Below, in pieces: positions 23,719 through 35,600 of a stretch of 64,000 nt of DNA. Each line of letters opens with the position of its first letter. Position 1 is the stretch's first letter. A model generated the notes under the pieces. It was given only the letters and a program-made list of their open reading frames with translations. It ran no database searches and was not told where the DNA came from. The position numbers and the translations under genes are program-made. The DNA comes from Moniliella sp. 'wahieum'. Taxonomy: Eukaryota; Basidiomycota; Moniliellomycetes; Moniliellales; Moniliellaceae. The stretch is from assembly GCA_003971905.1 (NCBI GenBank), contig RSEE01000022.1, positions 682,001-746,000 of the forward strand, written 5' to 3'.

Positions 23719-25280
23719 ATGGGTCCCCCGCTTCACACCTTCACCACCGCCAATTTCTTCGCCGCCTCCGAGCTCAACCGTCTGTCGTGGCTGCGGGACG
23801 ATGACGCGTTCCTCAACCGCGCTCTCCAGGCCCCTAGCACCCGTTTCCTCCTCTTTGCCCACGGCTGTCCTCTGATCCACGACACAGACGACCAGAAAGG
23901 CCGGCTCGCTACCCTGCCCTGGACCCACGTGGCTCGTGCGCTCGACCCACAACACCACGGCGCCGTCTTTGGCGCCCAGCCAAATGGACACGAGCAAAGC
24001 AAGCAACAGAAGGGTTGGTGCCCCATGGCTTGGCCCTCGTCCTGCTCGGGATCAAGGAACATCCCACTACCACCACGGGCTCTCTCACATCCCTCGCTCT
24101 CGGGAGCCACAAGGCACAGTTTACTTTGCCCTGTCCCTCTCCTATGCCCCTCCCGACGAGCAGGTTCCTAAAGAGATCGAGCGTCTGTGTGCGGAGCTCG
24201 AGGACGATGCCCAATACACATTTGGTGATGCACGTGCGATTGCCTCGCTCGGTACTTGGCCTAGCTTGGACGCTGCATTGGTCGCCCAAGCTATGAGTTT
24301 GCTCGATTGGAACAAGCGCAATAAGGTATGTTCAATCTATTCTCCCCCATCCCATTTTGTTTGGGGGCAGGAGAAAGAGAGAGAGGGGGGGAGGCGGCGG
24401 TCTGCCAGCCCAGTCCAAAAAAAAAAGGAAATACTGACGCAGCATATGTACTCGTTCGTCAACGATGTCGATGATGATGGAATTGGCACAGTTTTGTCCA
24501 GCCTGCGGACGGACGCAGTACAGTCAATGGGCAGGGTACAAGCGCAGTTGTTCCTCAGGGTTGGATCGGACACTTGATCCACTGGATGCGTCCCTGGCTT
24601 GTCCTTCGTCCCAAGCAGTGCACAACTACTCCTATCCACGCACCGACCCGGTGACCATCATGGCTGCCCTCAGTCCTGATGGCGAAAGCATCCTCCTAGG
24701 CAGGAAGAAGAATTGGCCACCCGGCTTCTACTCCTGTACGTTCTTCCCCCTCGCGGGATACACGTCGTAAAGATAAAATTAGTGGCGCGGAGTGGTGTAC
24801 TGACCTACCATGCTTTTGCTCGGACGTTGAATACCAGGCCTGGCCGGGTTTGTGGAGCCAGGGGAATCGTTGGAAGATGCGGTGCGAAGGGAGGTGCAGG
24901 AAGAAGCGGGTGTCAAAGTGGGGGATGTGATCTACCACTCTTCCCAGCCTTGGCCCTTCCCAGCTAACTTGATGATCGGCGCATTTGCCCAGGTCTTGCC
25001 GGGACACGATACCATCCGACTCGATCTCGACAACGAGCTGGAAGATGCCCGCTTTGTCCCAAGAGCAGAAGTGCTGGCTGTCCTGGCTCGGCAGACGCGG
25101 GGCACTAAGCACTCTCCCAGTTCGGCCCCAAACCCAGCTGCGACACCTCCGATGCAGTTCCAGTCGTTGCCGACTGATGTCAAAGTCCGCTTCCCAGGTC
25201 CTACGGCGATTGCTCATACACTCTTGGCTGCGTGGGCAAACAAGCAGGCTCTCATGCCCCCTGCTCGGGCCAAGATCTGA
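23719..25280 (+). CDS. NPY1: NADH pyrophosphatase (Nudix hydrolase, NUDT12/Npy1 type)
   Basis: Hydrolyses NAD(H) to NMN(H) and AMP, and the same enzyme class removes NAD caps from RNA; peroxisomal in yeast. Start [20 protein letters not shown]; an N-terminal domain; then the zinc ribbon [20 protein letters not shown]; a [20 protein letters not shown] strand; the Nudix box beginning [13 protein letters not shown] and ending EEAGV (G-x5-E-x7-R-E-V-x-E-E-x-G-V); and [14 protein letters not shown], the SQPWPFP signature that separates this family from other Nudix enzymes. Introns are 24326-24491 (166 nt) and 24736-24837 (102 nt); both restore these motifs exactly. One to three frame changes lie at 24000-24120. 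The C terminus is ...ARAKI, a possible non-canonical peroxisomal signal. About 425 residues. Confidence 0.93.
24326..24491 (+). other. Intron 1 of NPY1
   Basis: 166 nt, GTATGT donor and CACAG acceptor; joins NKRNK to FCPACG. It contains a GAGAGAG stretch and an A10 run. Confidence 0.85.
24736..24837 (+). other. Intron 2 of NPY1
   Basis: 102 nt, GTACGT donor and CCAG acceptor; joins GFYSC to [10 protein letters not shown], completing the Nudix box. Confidence 0.88.
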
Positions 25281-26439
25281 AAGACCCGGTCGCGATTCTA
25301 GCTGCGCCAACCGCGGGCTGATCAATGAAGGCTGGAACGATTATAGTATTGCTTCTCAGGTCAGAACGCTTGCGTTTTGGTACTGCCACATATTATTGGA
25401 TCGAGCACCACGATGCACCATGGGGAAAATGGCGAAGCTGAATGGCGAATTAATCAATGTCCAACGTCAAGGGACTGCGTTGGTTGAGAACAAGCTGGCA
25501 CAGCCTAGTGCATAATGCATAAGAACTAATAGCTATGTTGGCTCAAGCTTCAAGGATAGTAGACCTCATCGACTGATCGATCGCCTTGGACAAGGCTCGA
25601 GACGCTCGTCCGCGCGAAGGTGTCGTGAAGCTTGTTGGCTTGAAATTGACATACTGATGGGCTCGATTGGCGATCATTAATCATTAATTAGTCGATCATT
25701 AATCGCAATTAATCCAGTCGATCACCAAGCGCGAATATCCAACACGCGTCGCACGCACGGATCGCCTCAAACAGCCCCTTGATAAGTCCCTCTTCTCAGG
25801 GGCTTCTGGCTCACATGTCACACTTGTCGAAAAAGCAAAACAAGGAATCGCGAAAACATACCAATGATCAATAGATCATGCACTGCGCACTTAAGCACTT
25901 GCCCCTCCTGCACTGACGCTGAAGCGTCAGGGGCTTATCGACATCGTGGTCCAGACAATCGTTGCACCGATGGTGGTAAAACCCACAGATTGGGCTAGAG
26001 AGAGAAGGTTGGGCCAGAAAAACATAGAGAGAGGTAAGGCCTAAGGCCGGTAATCGCAGCAGTGGCAGGAGCAGCAGACATCCCGCAAACCCACAGCCTA
26101 CAGTTGGAGCGCAGTCGCCTCTACTCCTTTCGGCCTATTGGCCCCTTGCAGCTGGCTTCACACACACACGGACGTTGCTCAGGGCGGTCGATCGCAGCTT
26201 TTACAAAAAAAAGAGATAGAGAGAGATCGAGGGGTACGCTTCCACCACCAGCACTTCCCTCTCCCTCTCAGCTTCCACTTCTCGCCACCACCTCACCATT
26301 TTCCCTTCCATTCGTTTCATCCACGCTCCCAGTCTACCTCTTCATCCCGCTTCATCTCTGTCTTCGATATACCCTCTGCATCCCCCCTCCCAGTCGTCCG
26401 TGCGCCCGCTACACCACGGCATTTCATCCATTTGCCTTC
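25281..26439. other. Intergenic region between NPY1 and the R3HCC1-like gene
   Basis: 1.16 kb. Holds an ATTAATC/GATCATTAATC reiteration at 25672-25705, a hairpin at 25901-25934, and a pyrimidine-rich run at 26240-26400 (CTCTCC, TTCC) that probably is the core promoter or leader of the next gene. Confidence 0.45.
25901..25934. repeat. Inverted repeat with CTGACGCT/AGCGTCAG arms
   Basis: A perfect 8-bp stem (25913-25920 with 25923-25930) around a GA loop, flanked by GCCCCT on the left and a complementary AGGGGC on the right. Position is about 630 bp beyond the NPY1 stop; function unknown. Confidence 0.75.
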
Positions 26440-27326
26440 ATGACCGTCGCTCTACCTCATCCGGTTATGCCCTCTCGTCCCTCTGCAATGGCCAATTCTC
26501 CCCTCATCACCCGTGTTCTCGTGCTGCGCGACTTTCACGTCGAGCTCAAAACTCACGACATCGTCGCTATCTTCCATCCCTGGGAAGATGACCATGGCGG
26601 CTTCAAGATCAAATGGTTCGACGATTCCTGCGTCTACGTTATCTTTGCTGACCCTGCAACCAGTACGTTTGCTTAACCCTCCCCTCCCTCCCTTCCCCTT
26701 CCCTCCCTTCCCTCCCCTCCTCCCCTCTTCCTCACCACCCCCATCCCATATTCATACTGCATAATGCTCACGCTGTCCTCACGCGGTACTAGCCAAGCGG
26801 GATATCTTACCCGTCTCCTCCACCCGCACCCAGGATTCAAGAATGCTCCCGGAAAGAAGGCCCTGATACGGCCTTATTATGGTGCCAATCTGGACGCCAT
26901 CCTCGCAGCGGTCCAAAACCGATCGCCGAGCCGGATGCGGGGCGTGCATGTTCGCAAGAGCAGCTCGGCCAACTCCTTGACATCTATCCCTGAACACCCT
27001 GAGCTTGTTGCACCGGGGCTTCTACCGAAAGGTTTGCACAACCACATTGTCTCTCCGAGCGTCGTTGCGTCGACAAGGTCGCCTGTGTTGCCCAACTCCG
27101 TCGCTCCGACATCCCAAGGTGGCCGGATGACAGGCCTGCCCGCCAAACCTTCCCATTCTACCATACCGGCGGGCACTCCGGTTCCCAGCAACAACTCTCA
27201 CCGATCCAGGCACAGTGTCGCCTCGGCTGCAAGTCGCAATGTGCCCCTGTCCCGCTGGGCACAGACGCGCAGGACTCGGACAAGAAGACGATGGTGACTA
27301 GCCCGCCTGCGTTGTCGGCGTCTTGA
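26440..27326 (+). CDS. R3HCC1/R3HCC1L-like RRM-fold protein
   Basis: Small conserved eukaryotic protein of poorly known role; human R3HCC1L has been linked to RNA-associated complexes. Seen: LVLRDFHVELKTHDIVAIF, then GGFKIKWFDDSCVYVIFADP, then after an intron KRGYLTRLLHPHPGFKN and KALIRPYYGANLDAILAAV, the usual order of the degenerate RRM in this family. The intron is 26663-26792 (130 nt, GTACGT...TAG). A missing G near 26800 (GGG for GGGG) is needed for KRGYL. The tail is Ser/Pro-rich and unconserved. The frame 26764-27297 ends in an Arg-rich stretch; one frame over, ...PPALSAS ends at 27326, which looks more natural. The start at 26440 (MTVALPHPV) could instead be the ATG at 26488. Confidence 0.7.
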
Positions 27327-27753
27327 TGGCTGTCGTTGATTGTTGGCCATTGTTCTACCCATTTTGTACACACTCCCCACCCACTCTAGGCCCATTGCGA
27401 TTGCGGTAGTAGCAGTAGATAGGAACATCTGGGAAAGCCACGTTCCCCCCAGCTAGCATGGCAGATGGGGCATACGAGGGCTGCTTGGCTTGTCCATCTC
27501 CTCAGGCTTGACTTGGGTTTGATGGCCGAGCATCGTATGTTTTGTGCGCAGCTAATAAAAGCTAGGCCGGTGTCACACGCCAGACAGCGGAATGGGCGGA
27601 ACGGGGCCGAGAAGAACACGCTGGATTTTTCAAAGTGCCCGTCAGAACAACTTTTCTTTTTTTTCCTTCACCCAGCCTCCTTGGACTCGTCTTCCTGCTA
27701 CTCCTTTTTGTGCACCTCCTTCTCCTCCTCTTCGTCCCCTTCTTTTCGTAAGC
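27327..27753. other. Short intergenic promoter of the ankyrin/CCCH gene
   Basis: 427 bp between two same-strand genes, ending in a CT-rich tract (27700-27745), a frequent fungal core-promoter and leader feature. I saw nothing else. Confidence 0.45.
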
Positions 27754-29627
27754 ATGGCCGACTCTGAGATGCACAACCAGGCGTTTGCTGCCGCGCGCCA
27801 GGCGACCTGCCTGCTCTTCATGCTGCGCTCGCCGCGTCCAACGCTCCTGCGCTCACCACCACCGACCAGGGCCAGACGCTGCTTCAGGCTGCCTCCAGCG
27901 CCGGCCAGGCCGACATCGTGCGCGATCTCTTGGCTCGTGGTATGTTGCCAACGTCTTGTTTCGGCTGCCGCCCCCGTCTCTCTTCCACTGACACAGCCCA
28001 TTTCGTCAGGTGCCGATCCGGCGCAGGTTGACCTCGAGCAGGTCCGTGCTCACCCGGCTGTTGCGGCTGTGCTCACCCACTTTTCCGCCGAGCCTGAGAA
28101 CCCGCCCCCACCTGCTCTTCCCGTTCCCCTGCACCTCATATGGTGGTTCCTGGGCCTGGATACTTCTACCCCCCTCCTCCGGGCCAAGTTCCGCCCGAGT
28201 TCCCGCCCGCGTTTGTTGGGCCGGACGGCATGATGTTGCCTCCTCCGCCGATGATGCCGCATGCCATGCGGCCTCCACCTGCTGGTGCGCCGCCGGAATG
28301 GGTTCGCTTCCTCCTCCGAGGTGGCACGGACTATCCCCTGCCGCTTCTTCCCGCAATGCCGGTATGGCGATCAGTGCTATTCTTCCACCGCCCACCATGG
28401 CCAACGTCCCACCGCCCGAGGGAGAAGAAGGTGTGCCAATGTTCTACCCGCTCCCGGCTTTGCGTATCCCTTCCCGCCCGCTCCGGGCCAGATGTACATG
28501 CCACCTGTGATGGGGTACGGGGCACCGCCGCCGCCGCCGCCACCCCACGCACCGGGCCCGCAAGTGGCTGTGCCCGCTGCCCACCCAGGCTGCGCCCGTC
28601 ATGCACTCTGTGCCGTTCCTCCTCGCCCCTCCGACAGGGGAGAGTGCTGCCGTACCAGAGCCTTTGGCCCCTGGCACCCTGCCTCAGGCACTGACGCAGC
28701 CCCGGCTGTGCCACAAGCCGCCGCTGCGGCCCCGACAGCGGTCAAGCGGATGCAGCGCCGTTTGAGCCTTCGCTGCCGCGAATGGGTGCGCCGATGCACC
28801 TGCCTCTCGAGGGCCGTCCCTACCGGAAACTTCGTGGCACGGGCCGTCCTACGAAGCGCTCCGGACCCATGCCTCCCTGCCGCTACTTCCCTCATGGCAT
28901 CTGCAACAAGGGCGACGATTGCGCCTTCCCTCACATCCTGCCCGATGGAACGGATGTATCGGGCCGCTCGGGTGCTGGTCCGCACGGCGGCCCACCCAGC
29001 GCATCCGCGCAGGAAGGGCGATCGGCGTCTGACGCGCCCAAGACGGACGACGAACCCCGTTCGACTCGCCCGGCCTCCGGCACCGTACTCGCAAGCCCGC
29101 GAAATTGGCTCCTCAACCTTCCCTCTCTTCCGCTGACTTCCCTGCCCTCGCCGGTGCATGAACCCCTGCCACCCCGCCCGCGGAAGAGAGACGAAGGAGC
29201 CCAAGAAGAATTTCTCTGACATTGTCTCTGCTTCTGCCGAAAAGGCCGAGGCTGAGAAGCCCGAGCCCAAGGAGCCCAAGGAATCTCAGGAGCCAAGAAG
29301 CCCCAGCTTGATGCCAAGACGGAGACTAAATCTGAAACCAAGACCCCGAAGGAGTCTCAGCCCGAGCAGACAAACAAGACGGGCCTCCCGCTCGGCGCCA
29401 GTGAGTCCCAGACACCGACCACTGCCCAACCCTCGAAACGGGAGCAGCAGCAGTCTCAGCCTGCCTCTGCTGATACGCCTGCCCCGACGACCAAGGTGGA
29501 GACCGAGGATGAGTTCACCTTGGTCAAGGCGCGTAACACCAAGCGGGGATCCTATGGCTCGTGGGGACGTTCCCGCCCCGGCCGCACGTTCCAGAAAAAC
29601 GGCAAACCGGCTGCAATGGCTGCTTGA
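27754..29627 (+). CDS. Ankyrin and CCCH zinc-finger protein
   Basis: Probably an RNA-binding protein, judged from two CCCH fingers; specific role unknown. Order: start MADSEMHNQAFAAAR; ankyrin-like repeat with QGQTLLQAASSAGQADIVRD and LLARGADPAQVDLEQV, spanning a 70-nt intron (27940-28009, GTATGT...CAG); a long Pro-rich region (PPPPG, PMMPH); finger 1 CRFFPQCRYGDQC-x3-H (spacing 5-5-3); a second Pro-rich linker; finger 2 CRYFPHGICNKGDDC-x3-H (7-5-3); Lys/Glu-rich stretch with FPALAG and KKNFSDIVSAS; and a C terminus TEDEFTLVKARNTKRGSYG ending AAMAA. Frame changes occur near 27800, 28130, 28330, 28440, 28580, 28780, 29050, 29170, 29300 and 29450. The stop at 29625-29627 belongs to the frame that carries the conserved tail. 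Confidence 0.75.
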
Positions 29628-30392
29628 ACGGTGTCACCCCATCAGCCCTACCCATTCCACGACCCTTTCCTCAGCTTTGGCCCTTTGCTCTTTGGGACAG
29701 CTTTTGGGTTTTAGCTCTTGACTCTTTGAGGTATGCCGTTTGGATCTTGATTCAAGGCTCGTGGTTTACTCCCTTCCCCGCCTTTTCGGCCCTTCAGCGG
29801 TGTGTGTTGAGAGGCGCGAAACCTTGGGTTTCTTCTATGCCTGCACCCCTCTTGCCATGAGCTGGAGGTGGCCTCTATGGTTTCCCCGTTGCCTGCGCAG
29901 GTCTTGCGAACCTCGTATCTGCCCCCTCTCCCCCCACCTCCACCATCTTATCTCGAGCTGGCTCAGCGACGCGAGTGGGACTGGCTCGCTCTATGCTTTG
30001 CTCATTTCGTTTGCCCACTCTCCCCCCGCCTCTCCCTCGCGTCTATGTCTTTGTGCAATGTAATCTTGCCTCCTCCCCGTTCCCTATGCCGCTATCCCTT
30101 TCCCCTCCCCTTACCCCCCCCCCCCCCCCCCCGCCCCCCTTTTCCTTTTCCCTTTGCCTTTTCCCCTTGCCCTTTCCCGTACCCCTCCTGCCCCCATCCA
30201 GCATCGCCCCATTTATCTGCTCCCCACCCTGCATGTGGGCTGCCTAAAATGATGCTCATCTGCAGTGCGCATTTCCTCATCAAAATTGCCCATCATCTTA
30301 TGATGGCCGGTAGAATATATCTTTGCTTCAGGATTCGCGATTAAGCTTTAAGGTATACCCACGTCCGCAACGAACCTGCTGGAGGAAGAGGG
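29628..30392. other. Intergenic region with homopolymer C tract
   Basis: Pyrimidine-rich downstream region of the CCCH gene. Open frames here are translations of CT-rich sequence. The C19 run is listed separately. Gene content seems to end here until about 39.7 kb. Confidence 0.5.
30114..30132. repeat. Poly(C) run of 19
   Basis: Nineteen consecutive C, interrupted by one G and followed by C6. It sits in a CT-only neighbourhood (30060-30180). Confidence 0.95.
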
Positions 30393-30902
30393 ATGGGTCA
30401 AGACGCGGGCGGAACGCGCGCTGCGCACCGACTACCGCGTGATGGGGCCTGGAGCAATCGGAGGATCAGGAATGGAGGTGGACCACACATGCTGTTGCGC
30501 GACACGGGATCACAAGAGGCGCAGAGCGCGTACCGGAGAGTGGTGCATGAGAGCACCGCGACGCCTTTGGAACGCCGCCGGGAGAAGGAGCTGCATCGGC
30601 TGCTGGAACAAGCAGAATGCGACAAGAACGCCAAATGTCAGAGACACACTCAAGAGCAGTTTTCCCCCTTGGTTTTGACGACACGAGGATACTACGGCAC
30701 CAAGACAGCGGGCAAGATGTTTGCGCATTGGAAGGAGTTGGCTACTCTCAATGGAAATGGTTCCTCGCTCGGATGTCTACCACGTTCATCCGTGTCCACA
30801 CGCGCTACCTTGGGTACGGACCGGATGGCGATAGCGCCAGAGGGTCCTGATATCCTGGCGATCCCCCCCTGGTTCCTTAACATTGGTGGTGCTACCAAGT
30901 AA
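30393..30902 (+). pseudogene. Possible relic of a retroelement reverse-transcriptase tail
   Basis: A 169-codon frame of which the second half (FSPLVLTTRGYYGTKTAGKM to WKELATL, and in the neighbouring frame FIRVHTRYLGYGPDG) resembles the region following the reverse transcriptase in fungal non-LTR elements. The similarity is weak and no YxDD box or integrase is nearby. It stands immediately upstream of dispersed repeat copies, which fits a transposon origin. It could equally be a chance frame. Confidence 0.3.
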
Positions 30903-30959
30903 CTCACGCAAAATGAATGGTTCGGTTTATAGGCGTAGCGTTTCCCTGTCCCAGCCTTA

Positions 30960-31650
30960 AGCTCTGTCAATGGTATGGATGAAGAATAGAGGCGGCTGCA
31001 GGTGTGGCAAGGCTGCACATGTACCAGCTTGGGCGGTAGTAAAACGCGCCTGAACCCTTCTCGGGGTTCAGGGACGGGAAGTGGCACAGCGGAGGACAAA
31101 CAGTGCCCGAGTTGGAGCTGTAGGCTGAAACTGGAGTTTGCTTATGGGGATCCACGCGGAGGGACTAAACTTGGTTTCGGCCTGGCATGAGGAGGGCAAA
31201 GCGATTTGGTTGGCTGAGAAGCTGAGAGCGGGATACGGGAGCTGGAGGGCGAGGTCGAAGAGAGGGGGGAGCAACTAAGATGAAGAGAAGCTGTACCTGT
31301 ACTGGGCTGATCACACAATTGGCGAGGACCGGAGAGGAAGACCCCAAAATGGACCGTGGGGGAACCCTACCAACCATGACTTTTACAGACAGGGACTAAA
31401 ATGGAAGCAAAGCAATAGACGAAGAACGGGAGGCAGGGAAGAAGAGGGTGAGAAGGTTGCCAGGAGGACAGCCTAGAAAGAGTGAAAGTAAACAGGCACG
31501 CGAGGCGACTATAATTTGGCAACTATACTGACACAGTTCGTCAGATGATACCATTGTGGCCACCAACGGTTCTGCTTGGGCAACACAGGGCACCTATATT
31601 GTCACGCCGATCCGTAGAACTGGCGGTCGTGTTGGTGTTTGCGCTGACCA
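30960..31650 (+). repeat. Dispersed repeat family, copy A
   Basis: Aligns by eye with copies at 31850-32440, 36270-36990 and, inverted, 57590-58210. Shared landmarks in order: a GCTGCAGGTGTGGCAAGGCTG block (A and B only), TCAGGGACGGGAAG, TTGGCTGAGAAGCTGAGAG, TGTACTGGGCTGATCA, AATGGACCGTGG, ACAGGGACTAAAA, CCTAGAAAG followed by TAAACAGGC, and GGCGACTA. Probably a degenerate LTR or non-autonomous element. Confidence 0.7.
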
Positions 31651-31849
31651 CCGCGAGCTCGGATCAGGTCCGATCTGACCCATGACCAACCTGGGAACTG
31701 GGTTAGAAAGGTGATGTCACGGGCCGGGCCCCGCCAGGGGACACGCCCGGGGTTTGGGGGTTCGATCCCTTAGGCGACGGTAGGTCGACTCACGGCAGTT
31801 TCGGGCTTGGGCTGGTTGGTGAATCCGAGCGGAGCTAGGGACGAGGTGA

Positions 31850-32440
31850 GGTCTTTGGTGAGGCAGCTGCAGGTGTGGCAAGGCTGCGTCTGCACCGGCT
31901 TGGGCCGTAGTAACATGACTGAAGCTTCCGGGACTTAGGGACGGGAAGAAGCAGAGGTGGACAAACATTGCCTCAACTGACACTGGATAGAGGCTAGAAA
32001 TCGACGCGGCCGAATGAGGGCTGGCGCGACGGTGGACTGACGGATTGCTGGAGGACGAGAGGTTGGAGGAGGAGTCGCGACCTAACAAGGAGGAGACTGT
32101 CTGTACTGGATCAATTGGCTAGAAAACGGGCAGGAGTCGGACAGGATAGACGGGAAAGGACGAGGGGGATGACGAGAGGATGGCGAGAGGATGACGAAAG
32201 AATGACGATAATGGCAGGTGGGGAAAAGGATCCCCATGAACCACAGGTGTACAGGCAAGATCAAAAGGGAGACGGATGCAAGAGGGCGTGCAGAAAGGAA
32301 GACACGTCAAAAGCGGGGTTGATCCCCGCAGGCGCGACCGAGAAAGGAAAAGGAAACGGCAACGGGGCGACAGACGTCGCAACGGCACTGGAAGCTCGGC
32401 GGCCTTTTATTTAGGCCACCCCACTTAGTTGGACTTGGGC
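31850..32440 (+). repeat. Dispersed repeat family, copy B
   Basis: Begins with the GCTGCAGGTGTGGCAAGGCTG block also found in copy A, about 890 bp away in the same orientation; continues with GGACGGGAAG, CTGTACTGGATCAATTGGC and GGCGACAGACGTCGCAAC. More diverged than the others, with a purine-rich insertion at 32130-32230. Confidence 0.6.
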
Positions 32441-32464
32441 GGGGAGCGACTGTTGTTGCGCGGA

Positions 32465-32640
32465 TGCACGCGGCCCTTCGGACCACGGTATCTAATTTAA
32501 CCAACCATCATCACACATGGTTGTTGGCCTGGGGAACATGCTCTACTGGACATGTGCGGAGCAGGCGGGCCTTAGCTTGGATCGGACGGCATCTCGGGTT
32601 CTCAGCAGCCCGTGACCAAGCCAGGGTGACTCTGATGCCC
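32465..32640 (+). repeat. Dispersed repeat fragment E, copy 1
   Basis: Matches 44365-44530 in the same orientation: TAATTTAACCAACCATCATCAC, CATGTGCGGAGCAGGCGGGC, TTGGATCGGAC and CAGCCCGTGAC. About 80% identical by eye. It directly follows copy B here, so it may be part of the same element. Confidence 0.65.
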
Positions 32641-35600
32641 CCGCCATTCGTCTAAAGCATGAGAGCAAAGAAAATCATACCCAAAATCCTTTCCTTGAAG
32701 TTTCTGCCTGCGCTCGAATATCCTCTTGACAATCATAGTGGCACTGGACCCACTCATTGTTATGACCATTGAGGGAAAAAATGTCTTCCTGCTAAGTGCT
32801 CTGTGGCACTTGTCGTTCATTTGTCGTCATTCAGTAAACCGATGGCACTCCTTCTCCCAGAATTCCACAAACTTGTAGCTATCCATTTGTTTATCACCTC
32901 TGGAATGCAGTCCTGACTTCCTTCGTCACCGAGTCCTAAATGTGGTCTACCTCCTTGCTCTCACCATCTGCCATTGCTCCTATGGTCCAAAACCTACTAC
33001 TACTGACCGATGCTGGGCGAGCCTGTGAACGCGTATCGATATACCCTCATTAATCCCCCAGACCCGCGCGGCATACGCTGGGTACGTTGGCCGGCGATCA
33101 GGAGAGCCGGGTTCTCTTTCAAGGCCCTCAAAGGTGAGCATTTGCAATGGTTGGCGGGCCAACAGAGAGCCTCCTAATTTGTTTCCGTTTCCTAATAGCC
33201 TTAGTCTGAACAACAGCAACCGCTGTGCAGTGACATTTTCAGTGCCATCACTGTCTCTTTTTCCGATCATAAGTACGTCGCTACCCCGTTGTCGCCCAGC
33301 AGGTCATCTGACTTTTTTCACTCATCGCCCCGCAAGCTATCTAATGGGTTGGACGAGTGGATGAGAGAATTTCTAGGGCATTGCGGACACGCATCTTCCG
33401 TAAGATAACCCTGAAATTTGTACCGCCTGGCGTGCGACCCGTGCACAACTCACCCACATCTCCGTCAATCGTAGTAACCTGGGAAAATAACAGACGAGGA
33501 GGATGCACGGGACAACGAAGGCACTGCAGTCAACCTCTTTGACACAGCGGGCACAGATGGCGAGGACGACGACCGCACAGACGACACTTGAGACTAAAGA
33601 GTGATTTGGCGCCTACACATTCCAAAGACCTCTCAATGGCAAGCCCCAAGTTCATTTGACCCATCGCAATGCAAAAAGTACCCTCGAAGACGATTGCACT
33701 GCATTCGATGGTGCTAGAATGAGTAGTAGTATAAAATGTAATACCAATAGTAACCCAGGGAGAGCGAGCATAGGAGGATCAGATTCGTCAGATACGTCGC
33801 CCAGGGGCACATCATAACGTTTCTGACGTTCAAGGGGGTGACGTCGGCGACATAACTGACCTGCAGGGGATGACATCGAGGACATCTCTGACGTTCAGGG
33901 TGGTGACATAGACGACGTCACTGACCTGCAGCGGCTCACAGAATTGCCTCACCCACGGCAAATTACTCCTCTGACATTTTGAAGGTATTTTATATGAAAA
34001 ACATAAATGATGTCTTTGGTGATCCGCTGTGTTTATCATGGAGTGGGGAAAATGTACGCCCATGGATAAGCCGTACACTAGTTTACTATACATCCCCCGG
34101 TTGGTATGGCGGGAACTTTGGCATGATTGAAGAGGATGTATATGCCTTGCGAAGAGGAGCATGATTGCTCGGACGAAGGCGGGCCGGGGAACTTGATTTA
34201 GTGTAACGCTCTGTTCGCTTCCGCTTTTCTCTCTCAGCTCTAGAATGTTATCAGCCGCTAAGGTTTTTGGCGTTGCTTGCTAAAGCGAAACTGTGGAGCT
34301 TTCAGTCAAAAAGTCTTCAGTTCCAGCGGGAAAAGGCGAACAGGCCAGGGGCGTTTGTCATCGCAGGAGGGATACGTATGGAAAGCAATTATACCCGGCG
34401 AGTATGGGACCATAACAATACTTCCCGAGGTCATTGGAGTGTGCGCCTTTGGGATTGCAAGAAACAATATTACTAACAACCGGGCGGTTCAGCGCGGATT
34501 CGATCGGGCGGGAAATATTTTCTCTTCTTGGATGATGTGCCGTTTATCTTTTCGCCTGCCAGTTCGATTCACTCGGCTGAGGCTCACGGAGCCATATCTC
34601 TGCTTACCTTCCCTATTGACGTTGGCTTAGCCGATCGCTGCCAATCCCCCGGATACGTCACGCGCACTGCCAGTGCGGCCAATTTCTTGATCCCGACGAT
34701 AGCTCAACTTTGCAATGAGGGTATCATTGTTTCTCCTCTAACCTTGCATGAAGGGACCAAAAGGGAGCCCGCCCTACGCTCCGCGGTTACGCTGGTTGCA
34801 TGCGCCCAGTGGTACTTCTGCAGCGATGATCTGGTTCTTCTTCTTCTTCTGCTGAAGAGGGAGTATTACCCTTAGGATGTATGCAACGCAAGTTTCACTC
34901 AGCTGCACTATTCTGATTGGATGGCCACTAGGCCAGAAGGATATGCTCCGGTGCGAAGAGAACGTGCTCGCAAACAGTCGCCGCTTGTTGGGTTCTGCAG
35001 AGACTTGTTTGGAAAGACAAACGCTCCAATGTAGTGTTCGTACACAGCAATTCACACAACTGAATGTCGACATGGCATATGAGGTTACTTAATAGAAGCT
35101 CAAATATTGCGACAAGCTAGTACCTGTGCAACAGAATAGCGTCAGTTTCAGCAGAGCACACCCTTGCCGCAGGCTCTGCATACAACGGCATGTATGTACA
35201 AGCATATACAATTGCCTCGCGTCTTTACTTGACGAGGCCGTTATGCATAGGTTAATTGGGCTTTGCAACAAATTAACCCGTAAGCCTGGTTAAGTTACTC
35301 GCGAAACACACCATCATCCTAACTGCTCACTTGCTCGTTTCGAACCCTCTATCATACACTCAGTTGCCCTTCCCTTCATTGCCTTGCGCATCTCATACTT
35401 CTAGTTCTACGTTTGCAGCCATCAAGTGATTTTGATGTTTTTAAATCACGTAACGACCCCCGGGTCAACTGCTTGACTTGCATTCCATGCCCCATGGCTC
35501 CCATGTCGTAACGTGCTATTATGCCAGAATTGAAATATACCGTCCTGTCCCGTTTTGCTATTTAGCACCCGGAATGAGCTGCTTGGATTGGTTAAACAGG

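Noticed and set aside
29868-30344. 158-codon Pro/Leu/Cys-rich frame after the CCCH gene.
   Set aside because: Arises from CT-only sequence including the C19 run; composition bias alone explains it.
31755-31775. GGGGGTTCGATCCCTT, another T-arm-like sequence inside the repeat region.
   Set aside because: The preceding 60 bases cannot form D and anticodon arms, and it is in sense orientation, so it is not a retroelement primer-binding site either.
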